Made by a program: the position numbers and the translations under genes. Shown here in pieces: positions 10,711-21,138 of a stretch of DNA of 64,000 nucleotides. The stretch lies in assembly GCA_020543525.1 (NCBI GenBank), contig JAHYIO010000006.1, forward strand, positions 1,612,001-1,676,000, written 5' to 3'. Source of the DNA: Coriolopsis trogii. Taxonomy: Eukaryota > Basidiomycota > Agaricomycetes > Polyporales > Polyporaceae. Numbering within the stretch: position 1 is the stretch's first letter; each line of letters starts with the position of its first letter. The notes beneath the pieces were generated by a model. The model worked only from the letters and a program-made list of their open reading frames with translations. It had not been told where the DNA came from and did no database searches.

Positions 10711-12288
10711 ATGTTTCGCTACGCGTCCCTTCTCTCCCTCACTCTCGCCTCCGGCGCACTCGCCCAGACATACAGCGCAACTTACCTTCCATCAAATGTC
10801 CCCAAGCAGACCGAGAAGGGCCAGAGCGGCACCAACCAGTGCGGCACCAAGGCAAGCCAGGACTCCATGTGCCAGAACCTCTACAGTACGTTTCTACACT
10901 GGAACACCATACATGGCCTGATGATCCTTACGCCCACAGTCAACTCTATCGACGACTGGTGCCTGTTCGCGCCTCCCACTCCTGGTCCCGACTCCGTGAT
11001 CGGTAACACCGAGCGGATCGAGGTCGCCTGGTGTATCAAGGACGGCTACGGAACGCGTCTTATTCCGGACGGCGCCATCACTGGCGCCCACTTTGTTCAA
11101 ACCCCGGACTATGTCCAGATCACTGGTGTTGGTGACTTGACGAAGATGAACATCCCTGCAGGTGACGAGGGTGGTGAACTCGACCCGCATGGCGCTGATG
11201 GAAACGGTGAGTCCGCGTCAGGTTCGAACGGGCTATCTAGCCCGGATGACGGCTGTGCAGATAAGACACAAGGGCGGATGCAACGAGGGTTGACGAAGGG
11301 CGGGAGGATCTTCTGTGCTATCCGACCCACCCGTGGCTGTCATTGTGCCTCCGTCACTGACCCTCTAGGACGACGTTGCCAGCGCTGGTCCTGTCAGGGG
11401 TCGTCTCCTGAGCGGTATTATCTGACGTAACTCTCCCGCCCAGGCAACCCTATCGGTGGTCTCGTCTTCTCCAGTGCGTTCGGCGAGCTGCAGCAAATCC
11501 ACGAATGGACAGTGAGTCTATATCAACATCTACCGCGCGCGGATCGTCCCGAGGCTGACGCGCGGGCACCCCTATCCTCAGAACTTCATGGCCGCGAACG
11601 AGTTCTGTATCCGTGCCTGCAAGGACGGTCCTAACGCGCCCGCGCTCTGCCAACACATCTACGACGTCATGGGCTGCGACTGGAACATGCCCGGAAACTA
11701 CGAGGCCGGCTCGTTTGACTACTGCAAGGGTGACACTGGCGAGGTACGTCCTGCTGCAAACGCCTCTACACGCGCCTATGACTGATGTGCCATCCGTCTC
11801 GCACGTCCACAGCCAATGGGTGTCTACGGCACGTCCACCTTCCATCAGGGCCAGCCCAACACGCCCCCGCCCCACCCTGCCCCCTCCACGTCCGCCTGCA
11901 CGACGATTTCGTCGCTCGGGAACGGCCTTATCGCCAGCGGTGGCGCTGGCTCTGCCTCCGGCTCGTCCGCCACTGCCTCTGCGACCGCCTCTGCGTCCAC
12001 GACTGGCAAGGCTGGCAGCAATTCGACCCAGCGCCAGGGCACTGCGGTGAGTGACCTCGTCCTTGGGAGCGTGCGATTGTTAAGGTTGGCTGATGGGCTT
12101 CGTTCTTGCTTGTGGCGTTGTAGCCCCCCGCGCCGACGAGCCAGGGCACACGCGCAACGTCCAACACAGCTGCTCCGACGGGCAGCGGAACCGGCTCGGC
12201 GGACAACAACAATGGCGCTGCGGCGCTCCGCGGGTCCGGCGTTGGCATGATGGTCGCGGGCGTCCTTGGTGCCGTCCTTGTCGCATGA
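10711..12288 (+). CDS. Secreted, probably GPI-anchored basidiomycete protein (copy 1)
   Basis: Member of a family common in mushroom-forming fungi with no assigned function that I can name. Six exons: 10711-10885, 10940-11206, 11444-11511, 11582-11743, 11813-12046 and 12124-12288 (356 aa). Seen: a cleavable signal peptide (residues 1-18), a Cys-containing globular region with conserved stretches around Gly-Glu-Leu-Asp-Pro-His-Gly and Tyr-Asp-Val-Met-Gly-Cys, a Ser/Thr/Pro/Ala-rich stalk, and a hydrophobic C-terminal tail after small residues, the form of a GPI-attachment signal. It is therefore likely a cell-wall or plasma-membrane surface protein. Intron 1 is 54 nt, in frame and free of stops, so its retention would still encode protein. 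A full paralogue (23920-25622) and a truncated one (18492-19145) are in the window. Confidence 0.85.
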
Positions 12289-12880
12289 GCACGAGTAAGA
12301 GCCGACTGCTCCACGTACTCATTGGTTTCGTCTCATGATCTGTGACGTTGACATTGGGTGCTGCACGTTTGACACTGACTGTCACATACGCATACACACA
12401 CGCTCCGCCTGCGCTCTCGCATTACGCATACAGCTGCTTTTTTCTCGGTTTTTTTGTTGAACTGGTTCTAAACGGACTTTCCCCTCTGACTCTTGATCCC
12501 CGACCACACACACACGTTCCGGAACACTCGCGTTCTCCACCGAACACGAACACCCATGACATGACTCACGAACACGCTACCCCCTCCGTGCTGCTGCTGT
12601 CTGGATTCGTCGCTGACCTTTAGCCATTAAAAGTGTTGTACCAGTGTTACCACCCCGCTGAACGTTCCCTCTCATGGATACTCGTACTGTCGTTCCCTCC
12701 CATCACTACCGTCGTTACAAGTCTCGGTGTTGTTTATATACTAGTGTCCTCTCAATACAACTCGTTAATACCCTGCACGACGCTCCGGATCGCGGCATGG
12801 ATGTGACACTTGGACTGATACCATACGATCAGGTCTGAGCGCATGATGTGAGTACTGGCCACCTTCACGATTCGTACGCC
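12289..12880. other. 3' flank and convergent spacer
   Basis: Holds the 3' untranslated region of the secreted protein gene and the 3' flank of the first F-box-like pseudogene. T-rich and CA-rich tracts occur (about 12430-12520). No gene seen. Confidence 0.4.
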
Positions 12881-13743
12881 TCAATATTGCCGTCCAAATC
12901 CTTGCACGTGCAGCAAATTCGAGCCCGGACGGCTAAGCTTGGGCATGGCCCTGAGAACGGCCTCGACTCGCCCCTCAAAGCTGACCGCCCATGGCACAAG
13001 CATCCACTCCACCGCGATAAAAAGCCGAGGACCTACGCGCTCATCTTCTCGCCACGCAGGAGATCGTTCCTGGTCGCGACATGGACCAGTATCAAGGTGC
13101 CTCTCTTCAACGAAGTCATGTGGGGGCCGGAGATGTTCGAAGCAGATGTCGTCCAACACGGACAGGTCCTCAAGCAAGCGTGGGGCCATGAGCTCCACCC
13201 GACGACGATGGTACACAGTAATGTATCCCAGATCCATGTCGCCCACCAGGTGGAGTCGGAGGAAGGGTGCGGCAGGGTGCGCGAGCACGGCGGGCAGGGT
13301 AGGGGTGATATCCGGGAACGTGGCGAACGTGCGCGGCGCCGCCATTTCGACCGCGCTCGAGTGGTGGCACTCAGAATCAACAAAGAGTACGTACGACTCG
13401 GAGTCAGGGGGCGAGTGCGCGGGAACCTAGTCATCACCATTGCTGCTAAAGGCTTCAACTGCCTTGGCACGATCACCTGTCTCGTCGAGGCTGACTTTCA
13501 GACATCGGATGTATCCCGCGAGGTCAGAATGGCTACTGAAGACTGTGAACGAAGCATAGAACCGTATGCCAGTCGGTGGTGACGAGATGGAGATATGAGA
13601 GAAGAGCAGCGGTCGAAAGACTGCACACCATTCCTGGCAAGAGAGCAATCAGCAAGCGCCGTCGTCCTCTGAACATCCAACTTGATGATCTCGCCGACGA
13701 TGCAATGAACCACGTCAGCCGGTAGGTGGGGATACGAGGCCAT
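12881..13743 (-). pseudogene. F-box-like gene relic (array copy A), internally deleted
   Basis: Starts like its intact neighbours with an F-box-like segment (His-Leu-Pro-Ala-Asp-Val-Val-His). A 2-nt loss near 13645 shifts the frame within the Cys-Gln-Glu-Trp-Cys core. The continuation in the second frame stops at 13427, and the sequence then passes directly into the exon 2 part of the family (frame 13345-12881). Compared with copies B and E, roughly 700 bp encoding the leucine-rich middle and the usual intron are missing. It is thus dead by frameshift and deletion. It lies at the end of the five-member minus-strand array. Confidence 0.8.
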
Positions 13744-14362
13744 GTCTTGACTTCCCGAGGGGTACTAGGACGGACTCCGAGTAGATATGGATGGAGTAGG
13801 GCCGACGACGACGTTCGGCGCTCAACTTGAACAATGCTCAACAATACTTCTATGTACTCACCAGTTAGCACAAATCGTTACTGGTTGCGATGTATACCTA
13901 CTTCGCTGCTTGCAATCGGAAGTGTGAGCTGGCAAAGCAGACCGCGGTGCATCCCAGTCAATCGGGGCGTATGAACTAGGGCCGGCGGTAACTCACTACA
14001 TACCCCCGGGTTCGCGTTTCTATCACACCATTCCCTTCTTGTTACCACTCATCCACTAATAGTCATTCGGCGTAGTACGTGCTCCTTCAAAAACAAAGTC
14101 ACCTCCTTCCAAGTAAAATTTGACATGCAGGGGTTTACAATCTCGCCCTTGACTGTTCAACACTGCTAAAGTTGTCCGAATCATATCTAGTACAATCCCG
14201 GATTCCCTACCATCCGCGGACATCGTAGACCTCGTAGATGAACAGCCCCCACTGCTCGTCTTCCTGCGGAGAGCGAGTGATGAGAGCGAATGATGAGACG
14301 CTCCGATTCGCCGAATCTAAGGGTGTAACACGAGTACTGATATCCACGTGCATGTGTACGCC
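13744..14362. other. Array spacer between copies A and B
   Basis: Contains the upstream flank of copy A. The motif GAGCTGGCAAAGCAGA (about 13927-13942) recurs upstream of copies B, D and E, marking a duplicated leader. No separate gene seen. Confidence 0.5.
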
Positions 14363-15927
14363 TCAAAATACTTCGATGCGTAGCAAGTCCGAGCCCGAAC
14401 TGCCGAGCTTCGACATGGCTCTGAGAACGGGCTCGACTCGCCCCCTACGGCTATTCGCCCATGGCACAAGCATCTTGTCCACCGCGATAGAAAGCCGAGG
14501 ACATGGGCGCTCGTCTTCTCGCGACGCAGAAGATCGTTCCGGGTCGCGACATGCACCGGTAACTTGTCTTTCGTCATCGAATCCAGGAGTGGGCCGGAGA
14601 TGTTTGAAGCAGATATCGTCCAAGACGGACAGATCCTTGAGCAGATGTGGGGCCATGACGCAATGACGCCGACTCTCGCTCATGTATCCCAGAAACATGT
14701 CCTCCTCGAGGATGAGTGAGAGAGAGGGTGCGGCAGGGTGCGCGAGCACGGCGGTCACGGCAGGGGTGATATCCGGGAACGTGGCAAATGTGCGTGGCGC
14801 CGCCATTTCGACCGCGCTCATGTCGTGGCGCTCATAGTCATCAAAGAGTGTGTATCTATCCGAGTGAGTGGGCAAGTGCACGGGAACCTCAAGTGTGACG
14901 CGCTTCAGCTTCTTAAGGCCCATGAGTGCTTTCCCAACCGCATCCCAGAGAGTTTCACAAACTTCGGGGCTGTCTGTGGACAAGAAGCGCACGTTCAGTC
15001 GATGCGTCAGAGGTCTAGGAGAGCCAGTTACTCACCGGGAATGGTGTCCGATTGAGAGTGACGATCTGTTCGCAGCTTCAGCCTGAAAGACACAATGCCT
15101 GCTCCAGCCAGTGTCCGCAAAAATAGACACAGTGATTCGACGTTGATGGGCAGGCACGGGGGGGGTCTGATGAAGAGATACTGCAGGGCGCTGAAGTCGA
15201 TAGGCTTGCATGCGTACTCGAAGTACCTGGAAGGTGCATTGCGCCAAAGCCGGGTCCTGGTATCTTCTGATTGTTGATCCACGGGATCCTCTATACCCAC
15301 TCGGCTCGAAAAGTCAAAGTCCTCGAGGCACATACTCTTCAGGCGCGCTGATCGTAAGCCGGTCAGAAGGCAAGGGAGGGAGCAGTGATGGGCGTCGACT
15401 ACGACGCAGACGAGTGGCAGAGCGGGCGGAGGATCCAGGACAGTGCCTTCCTCCCACCAGAGCGCAACTTCTTCTAGGCGTAGAGTACGCAATCCGGTGA
15501 AAAGCGGAAGCACCGACAGGAATGCGGGATAGTCCAATATGGCAGTTGGAAGGCCGTAGATAGGAGGGGCTCTCTGTCGCCTCCGACCATCGCCTTCGAC
15601 ACCGCCCACCGGCACCATGGATTGACATTGCACATGGGGTTCGTCATGCATGGAGTCTTTGCCTCTGGTCACGCTTAAGCACTGGATGTATCGCGCAAGC
15701 TCGGGGTGGCTGCGGGAAAAGTCGAAGAAAGCATAGAAGCCTATACCAGTCGGCGGCGACTTGACTGTGATTTCGGAGAAGAGTAGCGGTCGAGCGACAG
15801 CACACCACTCCTGGCATACAAGAGAGCACTTTGCGAGGGTACCTCTCCTCGAGTAACCAACATTGATGACCTCGCTGCTGAAGATACAATGAACCACGTC
15901 CGCGGGTAGGTGGGGGTGCATGGGCAT
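14363..15927 (-). CDS. F-box-like protein (array copy B), intact
   Basis: Two exons: 15927-15036 and 14973-14363, with a 62-bp GTGAGT...CACAG intron in phase 1 (500 aa). The first 45 residues form an F-box-like domain (Leu-Pro-Ala-Asp-Val-Val-His, then Cys-Ser-Leu-Val-Cys-Gln-Glu-Trp, then Ala-Arg-Pro-Leu-Leu-Phe). The rest is a leucine-rich region with the recurring family blocks Leu-Asp-Tyr-Pro-Ala-Phe-Leu, Ala-Leu-Trp-Trp-Glu-Glu-Gly and Ser-Val-Leu-Asp-Asp-Ile-Cys-Phe. F-box proteins generally recruit substrates to SCF ubiquitin ligases; the partner here is unknown. Upstream the copy keeps the shared leader motif and a likely 5' UTR intron (donor near 16068, acceptor near 16017). Of the five array members only B and E read through without damage. 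Confidence 0.8.
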
Positions 15928-16845
15928 GGTTGATTCTAGGAATGGTAGGGAGACCCGAACAGTCGACCACTCCCAACGATGTTCGAACGTTCAGCGCGGA
16001 GTATCGAAGCCCCTGTGCTCTCACCGGATGAGCATGAATCAGGACTCGTTGTCGATATGTGCTTACCTGGCTGCCTAGAGGTTGAAAGAGCGAGCTGGCA
16101 AAGCAGATGGTGGTCAGTTACAAGATAGAGTTGCCGCCGCGATCGATGTATCCGCGTGTTCATGCGCTCCCACGGTCATTTCTGGCATGCGAGGCCCACC
16201 GTCCGCCTGCTGGATCCGTCCGACTCGAGTATCCTTGGTGCTACCACCGTTGCCAGTCCAGTCAAATTGATCATTGGAGCAATGGCATTGATCAGGTGTA
16301 GGGGAGGCATCGAGCCGCAACGGATCATCGAGTCGTTCGTGCTGCGTTAGCACCCCATGTAGTAGCGGGGTCGCCGCCGTGGCACTGGTGACCAGTGGCT
16401 GCGACTTCGAACTCGGAGGATGTCAAGATTTTGTGTTCTCTTTGGGAGATTTAAATGACGCGCTTCCATCATATGTTGATGGCGGAGATGGTACGGTACT
16501 CTGCCTACGAATGACAACAAGGAAAAGTGCCAGAGAGAACACGGCCGCGCCTTCGTCCGCACTGTCACGGTCATCGAAGGACTACAAGCAGATGCTGCGA
16601 CATAAGTACTTTCCTATGTACCTGGTACCTGGTCCAACTCCCGATACCGTATCGTCCGCTTCAAGTTCAAGAGCCAATCCCGTAGCTAAACGATCACCAC
16701 TGTCTGTCTAAATCTTGCAATGCATTGGAGAGAGAATTGATGAGGCGCTCCGAGTCCCGACACATCGGATGTAACGTCCCGAGTTGTGTCATGCCCCAAG
16801 TCTCAGTGTGTCTACACGAGTCCTGATCCCCACCATTCGTATGCC
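15928..16845. other. Array spacer between copies B and C
   Basis: Holds the promoter and probable 5' UTR intron of copy B and the 3' flank of copy C. The shared GAGCTGGCAAAGCAGA motif lies near 16088-16103. No other gene seen. Confidence 0.45.
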
Positions 16846-18470
16846 TCAACTTCGTTCAAAGACATTCACGCGTAGCAAGTCCAAGCCCGAACGGCCAAGC
16901 TTCGACATGGCCCTGAGAACGAGCCTATCTCGCTCCTCGTGGCTGGTCGATCGCCCCTGGCAAGAGCAGCCCCTCCACTGTAAGGAGGACATGAGAACTC
17001 GGGGGGGGGGCATCTCCTCTGCGCGACCCGCAGCACCGAGTCGTGTCCAGAATCCCGTTGCCGACTCCGAGTTGGGGCCGAATTCGTTCGAAGCAGATGT
17101 CATCCAAGACCGACAAGTCCCTGAGGAACTGTGACACCGCAAGGTCCAAGCATCCACGGTCGTCCCGCTCGGCGCACCTCCACCCCCAATTCGAGTCGCC
17201 CATCAGGGTGAGGTGCAGAGAGGGTGCCGTAGGGAGTGCGAGCACGGCGTTCAGGATCGGGGTGATGTTCGGAAACGTGGCGAATGGACGCCGTTCCGGG
17301 GCCGCGCGCGCTGTCCCATTGTGCTCGCGATGAGCTTCGCCGTGCCTGCCGGGCATGCGCACGTGGAGCGAGAGCATGAGGAGTTGCAGCTTCGTGCAGC
17401 ATGCGATCGCTTGTCCGACGGTATCCCAGAGAATTTCACGAACTCTGGGGCTGTCTATGGACCGGACGCGTAAATCGATGCATCCACATGAGATCTAGGG
17501 AGGTCTGAAGCTCACCCGGATTGTGGTCATAATGAGAGTAGAGGTCCAATGGCAGATCCATTTCAAACAACATGATGCTTGTCCCGGTCAGCGTCCTCAG
17601 AAACGCACACAGTGCTTGGACGTTGATGCACATCCGTGGCATGATGGTGAGATACTGAAGGGCACCGAGTTCCATAGGCTTGCATTTGTACTCGAAGAAG
17701 TCAGACGTTGGTACGCGCCGACGCCAGCTCCCCCTGCTCTTGCCTGTACAAGGGTCCCTCGTTTGTTCAACCAAGGGAGGCTCTATACCCACGTGGCTCG
17801 GAAAATCGAAGAATTCGATGTGCATACTCTCGAGTCGCGCTGGCTGTAAGCCGGTCAGAAGGCACGGGAGTGAGAAGAACATGGAGTTGACTGCAAGGTG
17901 AACCAGCAGTAGGGCGGGGGGTGGATCCAGCATAGTGCCTTCTTCCCACCAGAGCGCAACGTGTTGTAGGTGTATGCTCTGCAAAGCGGTGAGATGCCGA
18001 AGGACCGATAGAAATGCAGGATAGTCCAGTACTGCGACGCCACTGTCATGGATCGGAGGTGCCCTCAAACGACGTCAACCCTTCCCGTCGCCTTCGACGC
18101 CGCCCACAGTGGTTCGACCTTGCACACTGGGGGATTCGAATTGCTCGAACTCTTCGCGACCAGCGCGATAGAACCAGAATGCCTTGAAATCGCCTGCAGG
18201 CTTGGAGCAGAGTGTCAAGCACTGAATGTACCCCGCAAGCTCGGGGTGGCTGCCGAAGAAGTCGAAAAAAGCATAGAAGCGTGTACTAGTCGTTGGTGCT
18301 CGGACGGTGATTTCGGAGAAGAGTAGGGGTCGAGCGACGGCACACCACTCGCAGCATACAAGAGAGCACCGTGCAAGCACATTCTTCCACAGCTCAACAT
18401 GCTCTATGAGCTCACGGAAGACGCAATGAACGATGTCGGCGGGTAGATGAGGGCGAGACTCCGAGGGCAT
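16846..18470 (-). pseudogene. F-box-like gene (array copy C), in-frame stop and frameshift
   Basis: The F-box-like start (18470) and the leucine-rich part are present, but a TGA at 18077-18075 replaces a sense codon that copies D and E read as Gln or Arg; the same frame then continues undisturbed to 17436. In exon 2 the family frame (17377-16925) ends early, while the C-terminal family residues are found in another frame (to 16846), with a run of eight G at about 17001-17008 lying between, a plausible slippage site. Its upstream region is also unlike the other copies: only 21 bp separate the ATG from a truncated copy of the secreted protein gene. It is therefore probably without its own promoter. 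Confidence 0.75.
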
Positions 18471-18491
18471 GTCTTCATTTCCAGAAGAGGG

Positions 18492-19145
18492 TTACGAGCT
18501 GGAGCTGCTCACCGCGGTGCTCGTGGGTACCGAGGAGCTGCTTCCCGCGCCGGAGCTAGCCTGCGACGACGCGCTCGTGGTCGGCTTCGTCGAGGCACTG
18601 GTAGTGGACGCCGGCGAGCTCGGGGTCGTGATATGCTGACCGTTCCCGGTCGTGTTCACCTTGTTGCACTGAGACTTTGGCGGAGCCGGGTGCGGGTCAG
18701 GCGTCGAAGGTTGACCCTGGTGGAAGGTCGAGGTGCCGTAAACACCCATGGGCTGTTGCAAGGGGCGCGAGGTTAGTGAGTTGAATGGGAGACCATAGAG
18801 TGCAACATTACGTACCTCTCCGGATTCGCCCTTGCAGGAGTCGAAGGAGCCGGGAGAGTAGTCGCCGGGCATGTTCCAATAGCAGCCCATAACGTCGTAG
18901 ATGTGTTCGCACATCCTGGCCGCGTTGGGGCCATCCTTGCAGGCACGGATGCGGAACTCGTTGGATGAAATGAAGTTCTGCAAAGAGGCACGGCGTCAGA
19001 TGCGGTTATGTTATGTTTGCCTGCACCGCTCCAGAGCTGCGATGGGCGGTGTGGCGATACAGAAGGAAAGGGCTTACCGTCCATTCGTGCATCTGCGACG
19101 TCTTTCCGTATGCGCTGGAGAAGACGAGGCCACTGATGGGGTTGC
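18492..19145 (-). pseudogene. Truncated duplicate of the secreted GPI-type protein gene (exons 3-5)
   Basis: Exon 3 (19145-19078, 68 nt), exon 4 (18977-18816, 162 nt) and the first part of exon 5 (18752-18492) are preserved with splice sites and reading frame, and match copy 2 (24897-24235) almost base for base. The signal peptide exons 1-2, the rest of the Ser-rich stalk and the GPI tail are absent. Similarity to copy 2 begins at about 18496 (matching 24235) and ends near 19183 (matching about 24944). The piece therefore looks like a recent duplication of about 690 bp into the F-box array. Without a start or signal peptide it is presumably not expressed as a secreted protein. Confidence 0.85.
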
Positions 19146-19221
19146 CTGTAAGTCGCGGTCAGTAGATGCGCATGACGCGAAGGTGGTTTTGAGACGACTG
19201 CGTATAGAAAGCGCTGGGGCT

Positions 19222-20680
19222 TCATGTCCAAGCGCTCCTCGACAACGGGTCCGCCGCATCGCGCTCATCTTCTCGCGACGCAGAAGCCTTTCCCGGGTCG
19301 TGGCACGCACCAGTATTCGGCCCCTCGTCGCCGACTCCATGAGGCGGCCGGAGATGTTCGAAGCAAATGCCGTCCAAGACGGGCAGGTCCTCGAGCAAGC
19401 GTGGGGCTGCGGCGCCGAAACGTTCATGATCGGATGTGCAGGCGTACTTGGTACTCAAGTCGTGCACCAGCTTGAGGCGGAGAGTGGGTGCGGCAGAGTG
19501 CACGAACACGGCGATAACCGCATTAATCGGGAACGCGGCGAACGTACGCGGCGCCGCCGCTGCGGTGGCCGTCGAGCCATGGCCAGGGCATGTGACGGGA
19601 AGTACAATTGTGACGCGCTCTAGCTTTTCGAGGCCCGTGAGTGCTTGTCCGACCGCATCCCGAGAGGTGTAAACCATTCGGGGTTGTCTGTGAACAAGGC
19701 GCGCTGGTTTAGTCGATACATTCCCAAAAGGTCTAGGAATGTCAGCAACTTACCTCGACTGGTGTCATAAGGAGAGTGAAGGTCTGTTCGCAGATTTAGT
19801 TCGAATCTCGTAATGCCTGCTCCAGTTAATGATCGCAACAATGCACAGCACCTGACCTGGACGTCGATGGATCCGGTGGGTCTGATAGAGAGCCAGTTCA
19901 GGGTGCTGAAGTTCATCGGCTTGCATGCGTACTCGAAGTACTTGGAAGGTGTATAGCGCCCCCAATCCCAGGTATCCTCTGATTGTTGATCAAGGGGGGA
20001 ATCTACACCCACGCGGCTCGAAAAGTCAAAGTCTTTGAGGTGCATACTCTCCAGTCGCGCTGATTGTAAGCCGGTCAGAAGACAAGGGAGGGAGCAGTAA
20101 ACGGCGTCAACTACAATGCGGACGAGTGGCAGGGCGGGCGGGGGTTCCAGGATAGTGCCTTCTTCCCACCAGAGCGCAATGTTCCGTAGGTGTAGAGAAC
20201 GCAATCCCGTGAAATGCGGAAGCACCGACAGGAAGGCGGGATAGTCCAGTATGGCAGTGCCACCGTGGTAGATCGGGGGTGCTCTCAAACGGCGTTGACC
20301 CTCACCATCGCCTTCGACACCGCCAACTGGCACAGCGGATCGACAGTACTGCTTGAAGTAAAGACCATCGCAATAGGCTTCAAATGCCTCATAATCACCT
20401 CTCTCATCGTGGCCGAGTATCAAACGACGGATGTATCCCGCGAGGTTAAGATGGTTGCCAAAGACTTCGAAAGAGGCATAGAAGGGTCTACCAGTCGGTG
20501 GTGTCGGTGGTGTGGCGATGAGATGGTGAACTCAGAGAATAGCAGCGGTCGAGCGAGTACACACCATTCCTGGCATACAAGAGAGCAGTTCGCAAGCCTC
20601 TCCTTTGAGGTACCAGTCTTGGTAACCTCGACGAAGACACAATGAACCACATCAGCGGGTAGGTGGGGATGCAAGGGCAT
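19222..20680 (-). pseudogene. F-box-like gene (array copy D), frameshifted and 3'-truncated
   Basis: The F-box-like start at 20680 is intact for about 50 residues. A frameshift then falls in a short CACCGA repeat (about 20500-20525): the first frame stops at 20420, and the correct family sequence continues in the next frame to 19620. Exon 2 follows after the usual GTGAGT-like intron and runs to 19222, but similarity to other copies stops after the Arg-Glu-Asp-Glu-Arg block near 19255, where the duplicated secreted-protein fragment begins. The stretch 19931-20258 is nearly identical to 22131-22455 of copy E, far closer than the rest of the gene. Probably non-functional. Confidence 0.75.
19931..20258. 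repeat. Near-identical block shared with copy E (conversion tract)
   Basis: About 325 bp matching 22131-22455 with only about ten differences by eye, whereas flanking parts of copies D and E, and the same region in copies B and C, are clearly more diverged. The paired block is 22131-22455. Confidence 0.7.
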
Positions 20681-21138
20681 GTCTTGAGTCTTGACTTCCG
20701 GAGGGGTATGTCAGGCTCAGAAGCAACCGACCAACGACGGCGCCGTTCAACCCTAGATATCAATATTTCGGATCTGTGCAATCACAAGTTAGAACAAACC
20801 AATACCCGGTGCGATGTATACTCACTTCGCTGCTTGTACTTGATGGTGTGAGCTGGCAAAGCAGATCGCGGAAGAGCCGCGTATGTCCGCCAGTGCCACG
20901 ATGTATTCGCGTGTGCATTCGCCCGGGCCGTGTTCCCACAGTCAATTGGGGCGTATGCGGCATGCCCAACTTGAATTCGAGATTCTATAACATCATTCCC
21001 TGCCTTCTATGTACCACTCATCCACTAATAATCATCCGGCGTAGTACTAGTACGTGCTCCTGTCAACACGAGGTCACGTCCCTGGAAGTAGAACTTGACA
21101 CGCATGGGTATAAGAATCTGCCCTTCAAGTCTGTTGGC
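20681..21138. other. Array spacer between copies D and E
   Basis: Upstream flank of copy D, with the shared GAGCTGGCAAAGCAGA motif at about 20850-20865 and a GTGAGTATACATCGCA donor-like site on the minus strand, as upstream of the other copies. No separate gene. Confidence 0.45.

Noticed and set aside
11816..12250. Alternative plus-strand frames over the Ser/Thr-rich stalk of the secreted protein
   Set aside because: Low-complexity GC-rich exons open all frames. The splice-consistent frame with GPI tail explains the region.
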